In this document: one piece after another, positions 33,891 to 36,517 of the stretch
Layout of the letters: the number at the start of each line of letters is the position of its first letter
How positions within the stretch are numbered: position 1 is the stretch's first letter
Assembly (NCBI RefSeq): GCF_000003605.2
Contig: NW_003156740.1
Coordinates: 86,834 to 123,350 of the forward strand
DNA: 36,517 nucleotides
Origin: Saccoglossus kowalevskii
Lineage: Eukaryota; Hemichordata; Enteropneusta; Harrimaniidae
Reading direction: 5' to 3'
Notes under the pieces: model-generated
Databases searched by the model: none
What the model saw: the letters and a program-made list of their open reading frames with translations, nothing else
What the model was told of the DNA's origin: nothing
Made by a program: the position numbers and the translations under genes

Positions 33891-34100
33891 TACTGTAAAA
33901 TGACTAATTTTCATTGGGTTTAAATTTCACTGATTTACCATTTCAGGTTATTCAGTGGGTTTTAAATTCACGGTTTTATCATTTAGATAATGTGTTCTAT
34001 GCTAAATTTTACATATTCACAGGGTTTTAATTTAGCGCATTTTCCAGTCAGCGAAATAAGCTAAATTAAAACCCAGTGAATAATTAACCCTTTTACAGTA
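33891..34100. mobile_element. TA-flanked MITE next to or within the DIRS terminal repeat
   Basis: Runs from TACTGTAAAA to TTTTACAGTA; the CTGTAAAA termini are flanked by TA. Left flank ATTCACTACGTTCAATTA and right flank TACCCACC together resemble the uninterrupted ATTCACATAGTTCATACCC at 33,540. The MITE therefore probably inserted into a terminal repeat. Internal sequence is an inverted-orientation relative of 13,782-13,974. Confidence 0.75.
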
Positions 34101-34214
34101 CCCACCATAGACTCCGGTCAGTCAAAATGACTATTTTGAACTGTAGGCAGAGTCAGACGCCGATAGGTGACGGGTTTTCCGAGCAAACAGAAAATGATGA
34201 AAGTCAACAACAAG

Positions 34215-34800
34215 TCACTCAACACCCTGGTTAAGGCCCAAAAAAGGGTGGTGTCTTACCTTGCCTGTGCTGTCCCCGGAGCAAGAAGCCAAAATGCTGC
34301 TACGGTGACTGGGTTTGGTGTGCCCGAGAAAGCTAGACCCCAACCCAATTCTGGGGGTAGCAAGCTTTCGAAGTAAAGGCCGAAACAGTTCTGCATGAGG
34401 GCATAGGCCGCAAAGCGAGACCTGGGAGCTTCTAGGGGAGTGTTGACGGTTCTGCGTTCTCCAGAAGCCTGCCCTTCGTGTATGCTCGAGGGGGCACCTG
34501 ACACTAGCACTAGTGACAATCGCACAGATCTCATCCGCTCGTACTTGGTGTCTCTGCAAGCTCTGTGTCGAGGAAGTTAAAGTATTATAGACCTCTAATA
34601 CAGTCGCAGTAAACCACCTGGTTATGGAAGTGGGGAGGCCGGCCTATCCTGCCTGCCTGGGCCGTAACACAAAGACATGTGCCTGGCACCCCATCCTGAA
34701 TCCTTAGTACGGTTTGGTAGCAACTCCATGCTCGAACCGGACAGAGAAGAAATTCCTCCTGACCCCCCGGGCAGACAAAATTTGACAGCCGGGGGATGAT
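34215..34800 (-). pseudogene. DIRS tyrosine recombinase remnant
   Basis: CPVRAWSCYQ (about 34,740), then RHQVRADEICAIVTS and RRAGFWRTQN follow the tyrosine-recombinase core of DIRS elements. The expected HxxR motif reads DEIC (34,524-34,535), so both His and Arg are lost, and I find no clear catalytic Tyr after FWRTQN. Inactive by sequence. Confidence 0.75.
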
Positions 34801-35116
34801 GATCGGGTGAGGAAGGTGGTGTGCGGTTAGCTCCACATTGTATTCCAGGCACCAAAGGAGGATTTGCTCCGCTAGGACTGACAACGATGAGAAACACGTC
34901 CCCCCCCCCTCCTTCTTGAAGGAGACCACCACTGCGTTGCCTGTGCGGAGCAGGACTCTGTGGTCTCGAACTACGGGTAGAAAGCGTGGTAGTGCTAAGT
35001 ATACTGCTTTCAGTTCGAGCCGGATGATATGCTAGTCCAGAAACTAATGCGGGGGCCATATCCTTGGACTTGTTCGTCCAGTAGATGTGCTCCCCAACCT
35101 TGGGAGGAGGCATCAG
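34622..35116 (-). pseudogene. DIRS RNase H remnant
   Basis: TDASSQGWGAHLL (Asp at 35,112-35,114), then after a shift LELKAVYLALPRF, then RTGNAVVVSFKKEGG and LLWCLEYNVELTAHHLP. This is the RNase H order of DIRS elements. The first Asp and the Glu are kept, but the third catalytic Asp, expected in an RTDN box, is Gly (34,939-34,941). Confidence 0.8.
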
Positions 35117-35426
35117 TTACGAGAGTCATACCTGCGGCGAGCGGGTCCAAGGGGGCCCCCTGTCCGAGGTTGGCCAGTGACGGCCACTAGGGCAGGGCTT
35201 CCTTCACTTGGTCCCAGATCAAAACCCGCCTATCTAGTTCCCATAGGAGAGCTTGGCATTATAACAAGCATTATACCGGGTGGCTGCGTAGTGCAGCCTG
35301 GGGAACGACCCTTCGAACCGAGGTCATCATTCCGATGATCCGCATTAGTTCCCGGAGGGACACTGAGGAAACGCTGACCAGGCATTTGGCTAGGCTGCTT
35401 AGCGCTAAGCAACACGCTTGCAATAG

Positions 35427-36102
35427 CTAAACCAAGCTTACCTCTGTGTCAAAACTCCATGCCCAGGGACACCAACTGCGCGTTGGGTCGAGGTGGAACT
35501 TGTCGAGCCCAACTGGTGAAGTAAATCCTGTATTAGCCTGACATGTTTGGCTATTAACCCCTTGTCCGGGTTGTGTAGTAACCAGTAGTCTGGGTACAAA
35601 TTGAGGTGTACCGACATTTGGTGAAGCAGCAGCACTACCTTTTTCGTCACTCTGGTGAACATGTAGGGCGCTGTGCATAACCCGAAGGGGGGGGGGGGGC
35701 ACCAGAAATTCAAATACTTGGCCCAGCTGGGTAATTCGAAGGGCAACTCGCTGGGTGCATCGGTATGCGCAGGTAGGCCCCACTTAAGTCTAGTGGGGCT
35801 AGCCAGTCGAAACGGTGGATGGAGAGAAGAACCCTGAATGGTGTCTCCATGTGGAACCGATCGAGGAGCACGTACTGATTCAGTCTGCCTAGGTCCAGAA
35901 CTGGACACCCGCCACTTGTAGATCTGGTACTATGATTTAGTTCCAGCTGATGTACCCTGTATATGGCGCCTTTTCCCAGCAAACTTCCACTTCCTGTCTG
36001 ATTGCTTCCGCCTTGCGGGAGTCCCCTGGCAGTGCCCAACAGGCGAGACACTGACGGAGGTGATGGAGATTTTAGCGGTATTCCGTAACCGAATGTCACC
36101 AC
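35427..36102 (-). pseudogene. DIRS reverse transcriptase remnant
   Basis: Spread over at least three frames. The 36,102 side reads PVLDLGRLNQYVLLDRFHME then LDLSGAYLRIPMHP, the fingers/palm of DIRS reverse transcriptases. After a shift come PFGLCTAPYMFTRVTK and YPDYWLL. The active-site YxDD-type box (35,585-35,596) has lost its second Asp. Another shift leads to LDKFHLDPTRSW and FDTE. A G/C homopolymer near 35,688 lies inside and may be one cause of frame loss. Dead copy. Confidence 0.85.
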
Positions 36103-36112
36103 CTGGAAAGGT

Positions 36113-36400
36113 TCAGGGATCGGTCACCCGCTGTCTCCAAACCGGACTACACTGGCGCAATCTGTGTACGACAGGGATATGTGGCAGGGCCAACTGGCTA
36201 GCGGATTTGATCTGAACCCTCTGGTTCATTGTACTCCGAAGCTCCAAGACTGTACCCACCATTCCCTGAACAAAGAAGGTGGAAGATGTCCAGTCTGCGT
36301 CACTGAGGTGGGGACGTACCCCCTGACTCAGCTTGTCGGCGAAAACATGTGCGTCTAAGGCGCGTCTCGTAGCACAGTAGTGGCACAGTAGTAAATACAT
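36113..36400 (-). pseudogene. DIRS pre-RT region remnant
   Basis: The open stretch includes VVHRLRQCSPVWRQRVTDP, which leads via VVTFGYGIPLKSP into the RT remnant. This corresponds to the region just before the RT where DIRS proteins have a W..VT.DP.VL..V..GY pattern. Broken from the RT by a frame change. Confidence 0.6.
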
Positions 36401-36517
36401 AGATCAAGCATAAAATGAAGACGACATGCATGGGGGAAGCGAATTACAGTAGGAAAGGAGATGTAACGAAACCAACAAGTGATTAAGCTACGTCGCCCGG
36501 GTTTTATTTCTTTGTTG

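Larger units (their letters stand above)
34099..36517 (-). mobile_element. Decayed DIRS-type (tyrosine recombinase) retrotransposon, 5' end outside
   Basis: Minus-strand remains in the order expected for DIRS elements: pre-RT region, reverse transcriptase, RNase H and tyrosine recombinase, followed by terminal-repeat sequence (34,149 to 34,099) where an inserted MITE interrupts it. Frames shift many times and stops are frequent, so it cannot be active. Its base composition is clearly more GC-rich than the surroundings. It lies 5' of the first tepsin exon seen on the same strand, so it is most likely in a tepsin intron. Confidence 0.85.

Noticed and set aside
34167-35338. Plus-strand open frames in the DIRS region
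   Set aside because: Long only because the DNA is GC-rich; the recognisable reverse transcriptase, RNase H and recombinase motifs are all on the minus strand.

Overview
This is about 36.5 kb of AT-rich nuclear DNA from an animal. It has intron-split genes with GT-AG splice sites, long non-coding stretches and many transposon remains. The three host genes are animal housekeeping genes: a FAM104/VCF-type cofactor of the p97/VCP ATPase, ATP synthase subunit f, and the AP-4 accessory protein tepsin. Protein divergence from human and the repeat types (DIRS-type and LINE retroelements, TA-flanked MITEs) suggest an invertebrate, possibly a deuterostome such as a hemichordate or lancelet. The species is a guess.

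Layout. Positions 1-10.2 kb have no convincing gene and hold a cluster of diverged copies of one unknown repeat: at least twelve core copies, one inverted, two truncated. Positions 10.4-12.5 kb hold LINE fragments in opposite orientations. Positions 12.6-18.1 kb hold a four-exon plus-strand gene for a 147-residue FAM104 (VCF1/VCF2) homologue. Positions 18.1-22.9 kb are intergenic, with MITE-like elements, a 117-bp tandem duplication and an unrecognised coding-like scrap. Positions 22,926-25,727 hold a complete four-exon gene for mitochondrial ATP synthase subunit f (86 residues). Positions 25.7-28.1 kb are the spacer between convergent genes. Positions 28,136-32,984 hold six exons of tepsin on the minus strand: the linker, the VHS-like domain, the long acidic/polar tail with an AP-4 beta4-binding motif, and the C-terminus. 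The N-terminal ENTH exons are not seen and presumably lie beyond the right edge. From 33.5 kb to the end, apparently inside a tepsin intron, lies a decayed, GC-richer DIRS-type tyrosine-recombinase retrotransposon, a short derivative of its terminal repeats, and a TA-flanked MITE inserted next to or in the repeat.

The three host genes do not form one pathway: nuclear p97 cofactor, mitochondrial ATP synthase and AP-4 vesicle coat. Their proximity carries no clear functional message. The least explained part of the window is the left-hand repeat cluster, whose core keeps a TGACTCA (AP-1/bZIP-like) box in most copies.
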